A stretch of 64,000 nt of DNA from Noviherbaspirillum aerium (GCF_008929045.1 NZ_VFAH01000007.1:205647-269646), one strand, 5' to 3'; shown: positions 36,298 through 44,859, numbered from the stretch's first letter. The notes: generated by a model not told the origin, from the letters alone. Numbers and translations: made by a program.

Positions 36298-36777
36298 ATG
36301 CATGTCTTCCGCCATCGTCCCAATGCTCCATCGCCCCCGGCCAAGCCCGGGGCCGCCTTCCACCAGCGACTGCAGGATCTGCTTCGGCAGTTGAACATTC
36401 CCGTGGCACCGGGCCCCGCCGCCGACGCCTACGTCCTTCGCTTTGCCGAGGAGCCCAGCCTTTATGTGATGAGCGCCGCCTCCGGCACCGTGCTGTTCGC
36501 TGCTTGCGAAGCCGGCGTCTTGCCGCCCGCTTCGCCGGCTGCAATGCTTTCCGGCTTGCTGGCGCTTAATCACCGACCGTCCTGCGACACCGACGTGAAC
36601 GTCGGCCTGGATACCGGGAGCGGCACCGTCGTCGTCTCGTCCCGGTGCCGGCTCACCGCAGTCGACGCCGCCCTGTTCAAGTCGGTCCTCGACGCCATCC
36701 GAAGTACGGCAAGCGCCGCGCGAGCCATTATTTCCGGGGCTTCGGTCTCAGGCACGCGCCGGCCTGCACCCCGCTGA
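36298..36777 (+). CDS. CesT-like type III secretion chaperone
   Basis: Start chosen at ATG 36298, downstream of the Hrp box; the longer frame from 36181 would begin upstream of it. The 159-aa product has the CesT-like pattern in residues about 20-145: FHQRLQDLLRQLNIPVAPGP, YVLRFAEEPSLYV, then LLALNHRPSCDTDVNVGLD, TVVVSSRCRLTAVDAALFKS and a C-terminal helix. Such proteins dimerise and hold the N-terminus of an effector for secretion. The next gene, 70 bases on, is a 741-aa effector-like protein. Assignment is by pattern and context. Confidence 0.65.
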   Translation: MHVFRHRPNAPSPPAKPGAAFHQRLQDLLRQLNIPVAPGPAADAYVLRFAEEPSLYVMSAASGTVLFAACEAGVLPPASPAAMLSGLLALNHRPSCDTDVNVGLDTGSGTVVVSSRCRLTAVDAALFKSVLDAIRSTASAARAIISGASVSGTRRPAPR

Positions 36778-36847
36778 TGATGAAGATGACCGCTGCGGCA
36801 ATCCCGGCCCGCCGTTTTTATTAACTCTCTCTTGTAAAGCAGTTCCT

Positions 36848-39073
36848 ATGGCAATTTCACCTCCTTCCACGCCTTCTGTGCCACTTACTGCGCGGCAACG
36901 CGTCTCGATCAGTCATCTTGTTCATGCTGGGGATTCCGTTGCGCCGGTGGCAGAAGCGATTCATCAGACGCAGATACCGAAAGCGCTTGAAAGAATATCG
37001 TCTCCCCCGAGGAGCAATATGACCGAGCCGGAGGCTGAGGAATTACTGGTGGTTCTGTCGCAAAAGCCGGGCCGCGCCGAACCGGCGGCCGATGTACCGG
37101 CCTCCCTTGGACTGCCAGCGAAACTGGCATTGGCTGGCGCCGCGCCGCAACACGCTTCATCGCATCTGCTGGCGGCGCGTCAGGCGGCTACGTCGAAAAG
37201 ACCCAGGGAGCGGAGTGACTCACCGCCAGCCAATGCCGCCGCATCCGCAGTCGTCACCAAACGCGCAAAGACCATGGCCGCGCAGCCGCATGCGGCAAGC
37301 CCGAAGCCGGGACCCTCCTTCTTCGAGAACCAAGGCCTCGGCACGCTGACATGCCTGCAGCATGCTTTCAACAATGCCTGGCAAACGCACGCATGGGATA
37401 TAGACGCTGCCGATGTCAGTTACGGGGCTGACATCGGCCTCGTATGCCGGGATGGGCGGTTTGCACACCGGCAGATGATGCGACTTGAAGTCGACAAGGA
37501 ACAACTTCGCGCCATCGAACCCTTGTTGTTGGGCGAGTTGGAAAGAATGGTGGTTTATCGCGGACGGTACACGATGGAAGAAGAGGTGCAGGGCCACTAT
37601 ACGGCCTTGCTCAAGCAGGACGGTGACTGGTATGAACTCGACTCGTTGAAGCCGGCGCCCCGCAAAGTCGACGCCTCCGCATATCTTGCGGAAAGCCTGA
37701 CGGAAGGCAGCACCCTGCTGGCTGCCGTGCCGTCGCAGTCCTCGCCCCGCATCAGGATTGCCATCGACGCCTTGGCGCACGGCGCCTTTTCCTATGCCTG
37801 CCGTCTTTTGGGCCGCCTCTACGGCACGCAGCCGATCGAGGCGCTGTCGAACAGGCTTGCGGAGCAACATCCTGACGATCCGGTGTTGACCCCGGAGAGA
37901 CTGACGGCATACCTGCAGTCGCAGGGCATAAGCGCCTCACATGAATTGCTTCCGACGGTTGGCCGGGAAGGCAGAGATCTGCAGGATAGGCTTGATGGTC
38001 ATCTTGCGGGTCACTCCCAGGGGATGCTTTGGGTGCGCACCTCGCCGTTCGTTATCGCCGTCAGAAAGCGCGGCGAGACCTGGGAGACGCTCATGCAGGA
38101 TCTTGATCATGATAATGCGCCATTCGTCAATCGGACGCCTGCCGCAGTCTGGTCGGCGCTGCAGGAGAAATTCGATGAACAGCATAACGTAGCGAGCGAC
38201 CACCGAAAACCGGAAATCGAAGCTGAACGTGCAGCGGTTGATTTTATCGGCCTCGCCGAAGCGCTGCCCGATACCTGGCCAGTCGCTACGCGGGCCGCCA
38301 GCATGGAGGAGGGCGTTTCACGCAGCCAGGCGACAGATTCCAGGACTGGAGAGATCCGCCGGGTGAGAAGTCGGAATCCTTATTTCGCGGTAATCGAGTT
38401 CAATCCCAAAGGAGAGCTTCAGATTGCTGCATACCGGATTCAGAGGAACAATACTGCGGAAGCGAGGCAACTCGCCGAGCAGACCCGGAAGGACATTCGG
38501 GAAGGCAGATTTGATGAAGCCGGGCATCGTGACGAGTTGTGGCGCCTTCATGGAAAACCGACCAGTGCGGCTCCAGGTGTGCATTGGGGTGCAACAAAAC
38601 ATTTTTGGAAAGTAAATTTCAATACGCCTTGCATTGGTACGCCGGCCTCGCAAGAAAAGGCGAAACCTGCGTTGACGCAGATCTTCAATGTGTCCAAGGA
38701 TTCGGAGGGAAATTATGACAATCACGCGATCAAGCTAGCGCAGGATGAGGCGGAATCCGTATGGAAACGCGTGGTGACCGGTGAACTGACTTTCGAAGAA
38801 TTTCTTGCCGAACGCCAAAGAGTGAAACCGGTGCACACAGCTAAATACCATAGCGGGATGAAGTACGTTACATGGATGGACAGCGGGCGCTCATGGGTAG
38901 TGACTTTCCGGGCAGACGCAAAGACGCCGGGAGGCAAAGCATATGCCACGAAAAATTTCCGGGCGAAAAGCCACAGTTTTGACGATGCCATGGCTGCTCT
39001 AGCGGAAGCCAAGAAATTCGCATCGACCGTTACGCTTGGCAAACCCGATGGCCGTAAGCCTTCGAAGAAGTAA
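36848..39073 (+). CDS. putative type III effector: Josephin-like protease plus AP2-like repeats
   Basis: A 741-aa protein. Residues 1-150 are Ser/Pro/Ala-rich and disordered, as in type III export signals, with basic clusters KRPR (117-120) and KRAK (138-141) spaced like a bipartite nuclear signal. Residues 155-290 look Josephin/papain-like: GTLTCLQHAFNNAWQ puts Cys169 in a 'C-x-H-x-x-N-N' setting; QGHYTALLKQDGDWYELDSL gives His250 and Asp265. Residues 300-430 may be a degenerate second copy (FVIAVRKRGETWETLMQDLD). The C-terminus has three AP2-like repeats (about 505-560, 575-645, 665-730), e.g. WVVTFRAD and SFDDAMAALAEAKKF. Follows the Hrp-box chaperone gene. Functions are inference. Confidence 0.7.
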   Translation: MAISPPSTPSVPLTARQRVSISHLVHAGDSVAPVAEAIHQTQIPKALERISSPPRSNMTEPEAEELLVVLSQKPGRAEPAADVPASLGLPAKLALAGAAPQHASSHLLAARQAATSKRPRERSDSPPANAAASAVVTKRAKTMAAQPHAASPKPGPSFFENQGLGTLTCLQHAFNNAWQTHAWDIDAADVSYGADIGLVCRDGRFAHRQMMRLEVDKEQLRAIEPLLLGELERMVVYRGRYTMEEEVQGHYTALLKQDGDWYELDSLKPAPRKVDASAYLAESLTEGSTLLAAVPSQSSPRIRIAIDALAHGAFSYACRLLGRLYGTQPIEALSNRLAEQHPDDPVLTPERLTAYLQSQGISASHELLPTVGREGRDLQDRLDGHLAGHSQGMLWVRTSPFVIAVRKRGETWETLMQDLDHDNAPFVNRTPAAVWSALQEKFDEQHNVASDHRKPEIEAERAAVDFIGLAEALPDTWPVATRAASMEEGVSRSQATDSRTGEIRRVRSRNPYFAVIEFNPKGELQIAAYRIQRNNTAEARQLAEQTRKDIREGRFDEAGHRDELWRLHGKPTSAAPGVHWGATKHFWKVNFNTPCIGTPASQEKAKPALTQIFNVSKDSEGNYDNHAIKLAQDEAESVWKRVVTGELTFEEFLAERQRVKPVHTAKYHSGMKYVTWMDSGRSWVVTFRADAKTPGGKAYATKNFRAKSHSFDDAMAALAEAKKFASTVTLGKPDGRKPSKK

Positions 39074-39105
39074 CACGGCACGGACGCGATCAGTTGATCA
39101 GTTGA

Positions 39106-39381
39106 TCAGCTGAAGTGCCGTGCCATTGCGAGCATCGCCGCATCATATGATCGCCATTTGCCGGAACGAATCCCTTGGTGCCGAGGACCCTTGACAGTCA
39201 AGGCATGAACGACGCCGTCGGCGGTGGTAAAGATGCCGATGCGGTCTTCGCATCGCTGCCAAGGGCTTGCAAGCGGGGTGATCGCGCGACCACATGCCGC
39301 AACTTGGCATCCTTCGCAGCGCCATGCCCAGGCATATGAACACGTTTCGATATTGGCTTGATATTCAATGAAGGTTACCAT
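39106..39381 (-). CDS. small unknown protein, possibly AP2-like
   Basis: A 91-aa frame convergent with the effector gene. The C-terminal part (DRIGIFTTADGVVH ... WRSYDAAMLAMARHF) recalls the last AP2-like repeat of its neighbour (SFDDAMAALAEAKKF). Cysteines cluster in the N-terminal third. No ribosome-binding site is visible, so expression is uncertain. Confidence 0.35.
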   Translation of the reverse strand: MVTFIEYQANIETCSYAWAWRCEGCQVAACGRAITPLASPWQRCEDRIGIFTTADGVVHALTVKGPRHQGIRSGKWRSYDAAMLAMARHFS

Positions 39382-39461
39382 GCGAAACCATGTCGGTCAC
39401 GATTGACCGCCGCCGGCCTGCAACCCGGGCAGGCACCATGTCAAATCGATGGAGATCATGA

Positions 39462-40286
39462 ATGCACAAATGGAAGATCCACGCCACAGCTCTCGCCCTT
39501 GCATCGGGACTTTGCCTGGCCGCCTTGCCGGCATGGGCGCAAGACGTCATCAAGCTGTCCACCACCACCAGCACGGAGAACTCGGGCTTGCTGAAATTCC
39601 TGCTGCCCGCCTTTGAAGCAAGGACGAACAGCAAGGTCAATGTCATTTCGGTCGGTACCGGAAAGGCGCTCGAACTGGCAAAGAACGGCGATGTCGACGT
39701 CACGCTGGTCCATGCGCGCGCAGCCGAAGACAAGTTCGTCGCGGAGGGACATGGCGTCGATCGGCGCGATGTGATGTACAACGACTTCATCATTGTCGGC
39801 CCGGTCAGCGACCCGGCAGGCATTGCCGGCAGCAAGGATGTGATCGCGGCAATGAAGAAGATCGCCGGCAGCAAGGCCAGATTCATCTCCCGCGGCGACA
39901 ACTCCGGCACCGACCAGATGGAAAAAGCCTACTGGACGGAGGCGGGCATGAAGCCGCAGGGCGCCGCCTATGTTTCAGCCGGGCTGGGCATGGGCGAGGT
40001 GCTCAACATGGCGGCGGAACTGCAGGCCTACACCCTGACCGACCGTGCCACCTACGGCGCCTACCGCGCCAAGACCGGGCTGGTCGTCGCGGTGGAGGGC
40101 GACCGCAAGATGTTCAATCCCTACGGCATCATCGCGGTCAATCCCGCCAAGTACAAGGACATCAACTACAAGGGCGCCACCCGGCTCATCGAGTGGATGA
40201 CTTCGGCCGAAGGCCAGAAAAAGATTGCCGAGTTCAAGGTCGATGGCCAGCAGCTCTTCTTCCCTGCCGCGAACAATGGCAGGTAA
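39462..40286 (+). CDS. tupA: tungstate ABC transporter substrate-binding protein TupA
   Basis: A 274-aa periplasmic protein with a signal peptide ending ALPAWAQD. TTTSTENSGLLKFLLP, VGTGKALELAKNGDVDV, LVHARAAEDKFV and MYNDFIIVGPVSDPAG are the TupA hallmarks; TTTS and the GDNSGTD segment form the oxyanion site. GGAG lies seven bases before the ATG. No permease (tupB) or ATPase (tupC) gene lies beside it. It is convergent with the tungsten aldehyde oxidoreductase operon, which explains its job: tungstate supply. Confidence 0.88.
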   Translation: MHKWKIHATALALASGLCLAALPAWAQDVIKLSTTTSTENSGLLKFLLPAFEARTNSKVNVISVGTGKALELAKNGDVDVTLVHARAAEDKFVAEGHGVDRRDVMYNDFIIVGPVSDPAGIAGSKDVIAAMKKIAGSKARFISRGDNSGTDQMEKAYWTEAGMKPQGAAYVSAGLGMGEVLNMAAELQAYTLTDRATYGAYRAKTGLVVAVEGDRKMFNPYGIIAVNPAKYKDINYKGATRLIEWMTSAEGQKKIAEFKVDGQQLFFPAANNGR

Positions 40287-40334
40287 TGCGAGCCCGGGTC
40301 AGCGAATGGCCCGAACTGATATGGATATTGCGTT

Positions 40335-40679
40335 TCAACCCCCGCCGCGGCGGGTGTAGCGATCGAAGTAATCAAGGAAGTCCCGCCGTTCAGCGGCATC
40401 AAGGCCGATGAAACGGAAGCGCACCATCAGAACGGGCAGCACGATCCCGGCAATGCGCCGGGGCGGCGCGGGAGCGGCATGGATCTCCACCTTTCCCGAA
40501 CCGATGGCGATCCTGTAGCAATGCCCGTTGTCGAGGGCGCTGCTTTCAATGGCCGCATGGCGCGTCGCGCCCGGCAGCCAGCGTATGAGATCGGCTTCGG
40601 TGCAGCCCATCTCGCGCACCAGCAGCGCCGGGACCTGCCGGCTGTCCTGCCCGTCGAACGCATCGTCGCGGCCAGCCAT
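40335..40679 (-). CDS. small protein of the aldehyde oxidoreductase operon (AorE position)
   Basis: A 114-aa protein, last gene of the operon, 13 bases after the MoaD-like gene. The central part (LIRWLPGATRHAAIESSALD) and the C-terminal FRFIGLDAAERRDFLDYFDR are its clearest features. I do not recognise the fold. Its place at the end of an aorABCD-ordered cluster suggests a cofactor-maturation role (inference). Confidence 0.6.
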   Translation of the reverse strand: MAGRDDAFDGQDSRQVPALLVREMGCTEADLIRWLPGATRHAAIESSALDNGHCYRIAIGSGKVEIHAAPAPPRRIAGIVLPVLMVRFRFIGLDAAERRDFLDYFDRYTRRGGG

Positions 40680-40692
40680 CAGCGAGCGGGCA

Positions 40693-40944
40693 TCATCCGC
40701 CTGCCACCGGAGGCCAGATCGCGATCACATCGCCATCCGCGAGCGAACGCTCGCCGCGCTGCGCCGGCTCCACGTACACGCCGTTGATCAGCACCAGGTG
40801 CACCAGTTTCTCGGGCAGGTTGAAGCGTCCGATCAGCTCGCCGAGCCGCGTCTGCGGCGCCACTTCAAGCTCCACCGCATTGTACTTGCGCTCCGGCGGA
40901 AGGTAATCGGTCAGGGTGGCGAACAGCTTGAAGGTGACTTTCAT
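40693..40944 (-). CDS. aorD: MoaD-like sulfur carrier of the AOR operon
   Basis: An 83-aa ubiquitin-fold protein: MKVTFKLFATLTDYLP start, LVLINGVYVEP middle and a C-terminal VAGG, whose terminal Gly-Gly is thiocarboxylated in MoaD proteins for dithiolene formation in pterin cofactors. ATG 40944 overlaps the stop of the upstream flavoprotein gene by four bases. A dedicated MoaD for the tungstopterin of the adjacent enzyme is likely. Confidence 0.8.
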   Translation of the reverse strand: MKVTFKLFATLTDYLPPERKYNAVELEVAPQTRLGELIGRFNLPEKLVHLVLINGVYVEPAQRGERSLADGDVIAIWPPVAGG

Positions 40945-42209
40945 GGATGGCGCCACTCCGGCTGCTTGCGGGTGCTGGCGATGTAGGCTTCCGGCAGGCA
41001 CAGCGGATTGGCCAGCAGCGCCTGCTTCCAGCCGCCAAGCTTGACCCGCGATTCGATCAGGCCGCGCAGCAGGCCGACATGCTCGGTAAAGCCGATCGCA
41101 TTGGCGCCGACCAGCACATCGCCGTCGAATTCCAGCCGCACATGGCGGAAGGCTGCCTCATCGGTCAGTTCCACATGGTCGCCGCCCGGCACGCCATGCC
41201 AGCGGCCGAAGGAAGTGGAAATCAGGCCCAGCGTGTCGAGCACATTGATCTGCGTGACCCCGCGCTGCACCGCATGCCTGCCGGCCATGTTCATCGCCGC
41301 GCAATAGGCCTGGTCGGCGGCATTGGGCTGGATGGCCGACACGATGGTCTGGTCGAGAATCGGATCATAGGCTTCCGCGCAGTCGCCCGCGGCATAGACG
41401 CCCGGCACCGAGGTCTGCATGGTCTCGTCGACCAGGATGCCCTGCAGGCACTTGATCGGCGACTCCTGCAGGAAGCCGATATTGGGCTTGACGCCGGTGG
41501 CGGAAATGATGAGGTCGGCTTCCAGAGTGCTGCCGTCGGACAGGCGGGCCAGCAGCGGCGAGCTGCCGGACAAGTTGCGTTCGATGGCATCGACCCGCGT
41601 GCCGGTATGCACCGCGACGCCCTTGCCTTCGCACCAGCGCCGGATCATGTTGCCGGCGGCGTCGCCCATCATGCGCGGCACCATGCGTTCGCCCATCTCC
41701 ACCACGGTCAGTTGCACCCCGCGCATGGCCAGTGCTTCGAGGATGATGCAGCCGATGAAGCCGGCGCCCATCTGCAGCACCCTGGCGCCCGGCGCGGCGC
41801 GCTCGAGAATGGCGCGGGCGTCTTCCAGCGTCCAGCAGTTGCGCACGCCGTCGAGTTCGATGCCGGGCACCGGCGGTCGGGCCGGCACCGAGCCGGTGGC
41901 GATCAGCAGCCGGTCGTAGGGAATCAGCGCACCATCTTCCAGCACCGCCTGCCGGGTGCCGGTATCGATGCGCATCACGCGGCCGCGCACCTGCTGGACG
42001 CGCAGCCGCTCGAAATGGTTTTCCTCCTTGCGCAGCCAGGTGCCGCGCTCGTCGATGGATCCGTGCAGCAGATAGGGAATCGCCATCCTCGAATAAGGAC
42101 GTTCCGGTTCATCGCCGATCAGCACGATGCTGTCGCCGGCGGCATGCTTGCGAATGGTCTCCGCCGCAATTACGCCGGCGGGGCCGTTGCCGATAATGAC
42201 ATGTTGCAT
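40941..42209 (-). CDS. aorC: FAD/NAD(P) oxidoreductase subunit of the AOR complex
   Basis: Start chosen at ATG 42209 (AGAGGA four bases upstream) rather than 42224. The 422-aa protein has an N-terminal FAD-binding motif (VIIGNGPAGVIAAE), a second Rossmann motif (VLQMGAGFIGCIILEALA) for NAD(P)H, and GVYAAGDCAEAYD for the FAD end, as in NADH-dependent rubredoxin/nitrite reductase-type flavoproteins. It would pass electrons from the tungsten and Fe-S subunits to NAD+. It overlaps the MoaD-like gene. Confidence 0.85.
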   Translation of the reverse strand: MQHVIIGNGPAGVIAAETIRKHAAGDSIVLIGDEPERPYSRMAIPYLLHGSIDERGTWLRKEENHFERLRVQQVRGRVMRIDTGTRQAVLEDGALIPYDRLLIATGSVPARPPVPGIELDGVRNCWTLEDARAILERAAPGARVLQMGAGFIGCIILEALAMRGVQLTVVEMGERMVPRMMGDAAGNMIRRWCEGKGVAVHTGTRVDAIERNLSGSSPLLARLSDGSTLEADLIISATGVKPNIGFLQESPIKCLQGILVDETMQTSVPGVYAAGDCAEAYDPILDQTIVSAIQPNAADQAYCAAMNMAGRHAVQRGVTQINVLDTLGLISTSFGRWHGVPGGDHVELTDEAAFRHVRLEFDGDVLVGANAIGFTEHVGLLRGLIESRVKLGGWKQALLANPLCLPEAYIASTRKQPEWRHP

Positions 42210-42339
42210 GATGTCCTCTTTCATGGAGATCGCCTGCGGTGCAGGCGCTCATAGACGCAGATCAGACGTCGATCAGACGCGGGCAAGACCGGGGCGCGGC
42301 TCTGCCGCGCTCCGGTCTTGCCCGGGCCGATGCGCAAGC

Positions 42340-44187
42340 CTACAGGCCGAGACGACTGCGCGTCTGCTCGGTCAGCTGGCCTTCCTGGGTCCAGCCGCGC
42401 GCGGCATAATACTCCGGCAGCATCTTGTCGAGGCCGCTCACCAGGCCGGCGGCGGGGCCGGTCTTGGCGGGCTCGGTCATCAGCCGCTTCGGCAGCGCAT
42501 CATCCTTGTGGGTGAAGCCGGCGCGGTTGTTGAAGTCGCGCTCCATGTTCCAGATGCGTTCGCCGATCAGCGCCAGGTTCTCCATGTCGAAGGATTCATC
42601 GCAGGCCGCATGCAGTTGCGGCTGCAGGTCGGCCATGGTCCAGGCGAAGGTGGTGAACACGCAGACGCCGGCCGAATCGAACACCGCCGTCGCATCCTGG
42701 AAAGCCTTGACCAGCTCCGGCTTGCCGTCGGTGACCAGCGGATCGGTCTTGACCGGGATGCCGAGCACTTCCGAGGCCACGGTATAGCCGCGCAGGTGGC
42801 AGGCACCGCGATTGGAGGTCGCATACGCCAGGCCCATGCCCTGGATGCCGCGCGCATCGTAGGCCGGGAATTCCTGTCCCTTGACGCTCATCGACAGATC
42901 CGGATGGCCGTACTTCGCGGTCAGGCGCTTGGAGCCCATGCCGATCTCCCTGCCGAAGCCTTCGCCGCGTGCGGTGATTTCGGCGAGATAGGTCAATGCC
43001 CTGGCACTGCCGAAGTTGGCCTCGATGCCGATCTGCTCCTTGGTCAGCACGCCCATCTCATAGAGCTCCATCACCGCGCCGACGGTGGCGCCGAAGGAGA
43101 TCGGGTCCATGCCGTCTTCATTGCAGAGGAAGTTGGCATAGGTCAGCGCTTCCAGGTCATTGACGCCGTTGGCCGAGCCCAGCGCCCATGCGGCTTCGTA
43201 TTCCAGGCCGCCGGAGGTGCCCCAGTACTGCGGACGGTTCTGCACGGTGTAATGGGTTTCGTCGATCTTGGAAATGCGGCCGCAGGCAATGGTGCAGCCG
43301 AAGCAGGCCTGGTTGGTGACCAGGTTCGGCTTGCCGTCGGTGGCGCGCGGCTCGTGCATGGCTTCGCCGGAAATATCCTTGGCGCCCTCGAACTGCACCT
43401 CGCGGTGATTGCGGGTCGGCATCGCGCCGATCTCGTTGATCACGTTCATCAATACCTGGGTGCCGAATTTCGGCAGGCCCTGGCCGGTGACGGCGTTATC
43501 GGCAAGCACTTTCTTGGCCGCGGCGGTGGCCTGCATGAATGCCAGCGGGTCGCGGATATTGCCCACGCCCAGGGTGCCGCGCACGGCGATTGCCTTCAGG
43601 TTCTTCGAGCCCATCACCGAACCGACGCCGGAACGGCCGGCGGCGCGATGCAGATCGTTGACCACCGCCGCATACAGGCAGCCGGTCTCGCCGGCGCGTC
43701 CTATCGACGAAATGCGGATCTGCGGATCCTGGTGCCGCGCGCGCAGCGCGGGTTCGGTGTCCCAGACCGACTTGCCCCACAGCCAGGAAGCGTCGAGCAG
43801 TTCCGCCCTGTCATCGGTGATGCTGAGATAGACCGGCGTCGGCGACCTGCCTTCGAAGATGATCATGTCCCAGCCGGCCATCTTCAGCTCGGCGCCGAAA
43901 TAGCCGCCGGAATTGGAACAGGCGATCGCGCCGGTCAGCGCGCCCTTGGTGATGACGGAATAGCGGCCTCCGGTCGAGGCCATGGTGCCGGTGAGCGGGC
44001 CGGTGGCCCAGATGATCTTGTTCTCCGGCGACATCGGGTCGACCTTGGGATCGACTTCCGATACGAAATACTTGGTGGCGAGGCCGCGCTGGCCGAGGTA
44101 TTCGCGCGCCCACTGCATGTTGAGCGGTTCGGCGGCGCAGGTGCCTTCGGTCAGGTTGACGCGCAGGATTTTTCCAGTCCAGGACAT
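42340..44187 (-). CDS. aorB: tungsten-dependent aldehyde:ferredoxin oxidoreductase catalytic subunit
   Basis: A 615-aa member of the aldehyde ferredoxin oxidoreductase family. It starts MSWTGKILRVNLTEG with AAGGAG before the ATG. TGPLTGTMASTGGRY and GRSGVGSVMGSKNLKA bind the bis-pterin tungsten cofactor. The 4Fe-4S ligands are Cys295, Cys298, Cys302 (ACFGCTIACGR) and Cys509 (AGVCVFTTF). It oxidises aldehydes to acids, or reduces acids at low potential. It is the second gene of an operon ordered Fe-S subunit, catalytic, flavoprotein, MoaD-like, small protein. Confidence 0.92.
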   Translation of the reverse strand: MSWTGKILRVNLTEGTCAAEPLNMQWAREYLGQRGLATKYFVSEVDPKVDPMSPENKIIWATGPLTGTMASTGGRYSVITKGALTGAIACSNSGGYFGAELKMAGWDMIIFEGRSPTPVYLSITDDRAELLDASWLWGKSVWDTEPALRARHQDPQIRISSIGRAGETGCLYAAVVNDLHRAAGRSGVGSVMGSKNLKAIAVRGTLGVGNIRDPLAFMQATAAAKKVLADNAVTGQGLPKFGTQVLMNVINEIGAMPTRNHREVQFEGAKDISGEAMHEPRATDGKPNLVTNQACFGCTIACGRISKIDETHYTVQNRPQYWGTSGGLEYEAAWALGSANGVNDLEALTYANFLCNEDGMDPISFGATVGAVMELYEMGVLTKEQIGIEANFGSARALTYLAEITARGEGFGREIGMGSKRLTAKYGHPDLSMSVKGQEFPAYDARGIQGMGLAYATSNRGACHLRGYTVASEVLGIPVKTDPLVTDGKPELVKAFQDATAVFDSAGVCVFTTFAWTMADLQPQLHAACDESFDMENLALIGERIWNMERDFNNRAGFTHKDDALPKRLMTEPAKTGPAAGLVSGLDKMLPEYYAARGWTQEGQLTEQTRSRLGL

Positions 44188-44205
44188 GTCGTTCTCCTTG
44201 CCCTC

Positions 44206-44688
44206 TCAGGCGGTTGCCTTGTTGCCCAGCTTCGCCGCCCACTGCCGCATGCGGTCGAGCCCGGTCCAGTCGGCGTCCACATAGGTGATGGCGCCGGTGG
44301 GGCAGGCCGAAGCGCAGGCCGGCCCGGCCACGTTGTCATAGCAGAGGTCGCATTTCTGCACCTTGCCCGTGGTCTGCACGTAATTGACGGTGCCGAACGG
44401 ACAGGCGATGGTGCAGACCTTGCAGCCGACGCACAGATCATCCCTGACCACCTTCGCGCCGGAGTTCAGGTCGATACGGATCGCCTCGACCGGACACGCG
44501 TGCAGGCACCAGGCTTCATCGCATTGCGTGCAGGTATAGGGCACCTTGGCGCCGGTCTGGTGGAATTCGAATACCTTGATGCGGGACTTGGCGGGATTGA
44601 ACATCCCGTAGTTCTCGTAGCTGCAGGCCATTTCGCACTGCAGGCAGCCGGTGCACTTGTCCGGCTCGATGTGTAAGGACCTCTGCAT
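44206..44688 (-). CDS. aorA: polyferredoxin-type Fe-S subunit of AOR
   Basis: Start chosen at ATG 44688 (AGGAG eight bases upstream). The 160-aa protein has 16 Cys arranged for four 4Fe-4S clusters: CTGCLQCEMACSY, CTQCDEAWCLHACP, CVGCKVCTIACP and CDLCYDNVAGPACASACP. No signal peptide, so cytoplasmic. It wires electrons between the tungsten subunit and the flavoprotein. First gene of the operon, 18 bases before aorB. Confidence 0.9.
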   Translation of the reverse strand: MQRSLHIEPDKCTGCLQCEMACSYENYGMFNPAKSRIKVFEFHQTGAKVPYTCTQCDEAWCLHACPVEAIRIDLNSGAKVVRDDLCVGCKVCTIACPFGTVNYVQTTGKVQKCDLCYDNVAGPACASACPTGAITYVDADWTGLDRMRQWAAKLGNKATA

Positions 44689-44829
44689 GTTTCGTCTCCT
44701 TTGTTTTGAATCTGTCGATCGACTCTTCATCGGACTCTTCAACCAACCCATGACGGAAACTTGATGCCGGCAGCCGTTCACCCTTGCAGAATGAGCGCGT
44801 CGTCAGCATGGACACCGTCGACTTGCGAT

Positions 44830-44859
44830 GGCTGCCGCATCGCTTCGATGTTGGCAGCC
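44830..44859. promoter_or_regulatory. nested inverted repeat upstream of the aor operon
   Basis: GGCTGCC (44830-44836) pairs with GGCAGCC (44853-44859), and inside it CATCG (44838-44842) pairs with CGATG (44846-44850) around CTT. It lies about 140-170 bases upstream of aorA, a plausible activator site; no regulator gene is adjacent. Confidence 0.4.

Noticed and set aside
42127..44676. 849-codon plus-strand frame opposite the aor operon
   Set aside because: Shadow frame of two well-supported genes.
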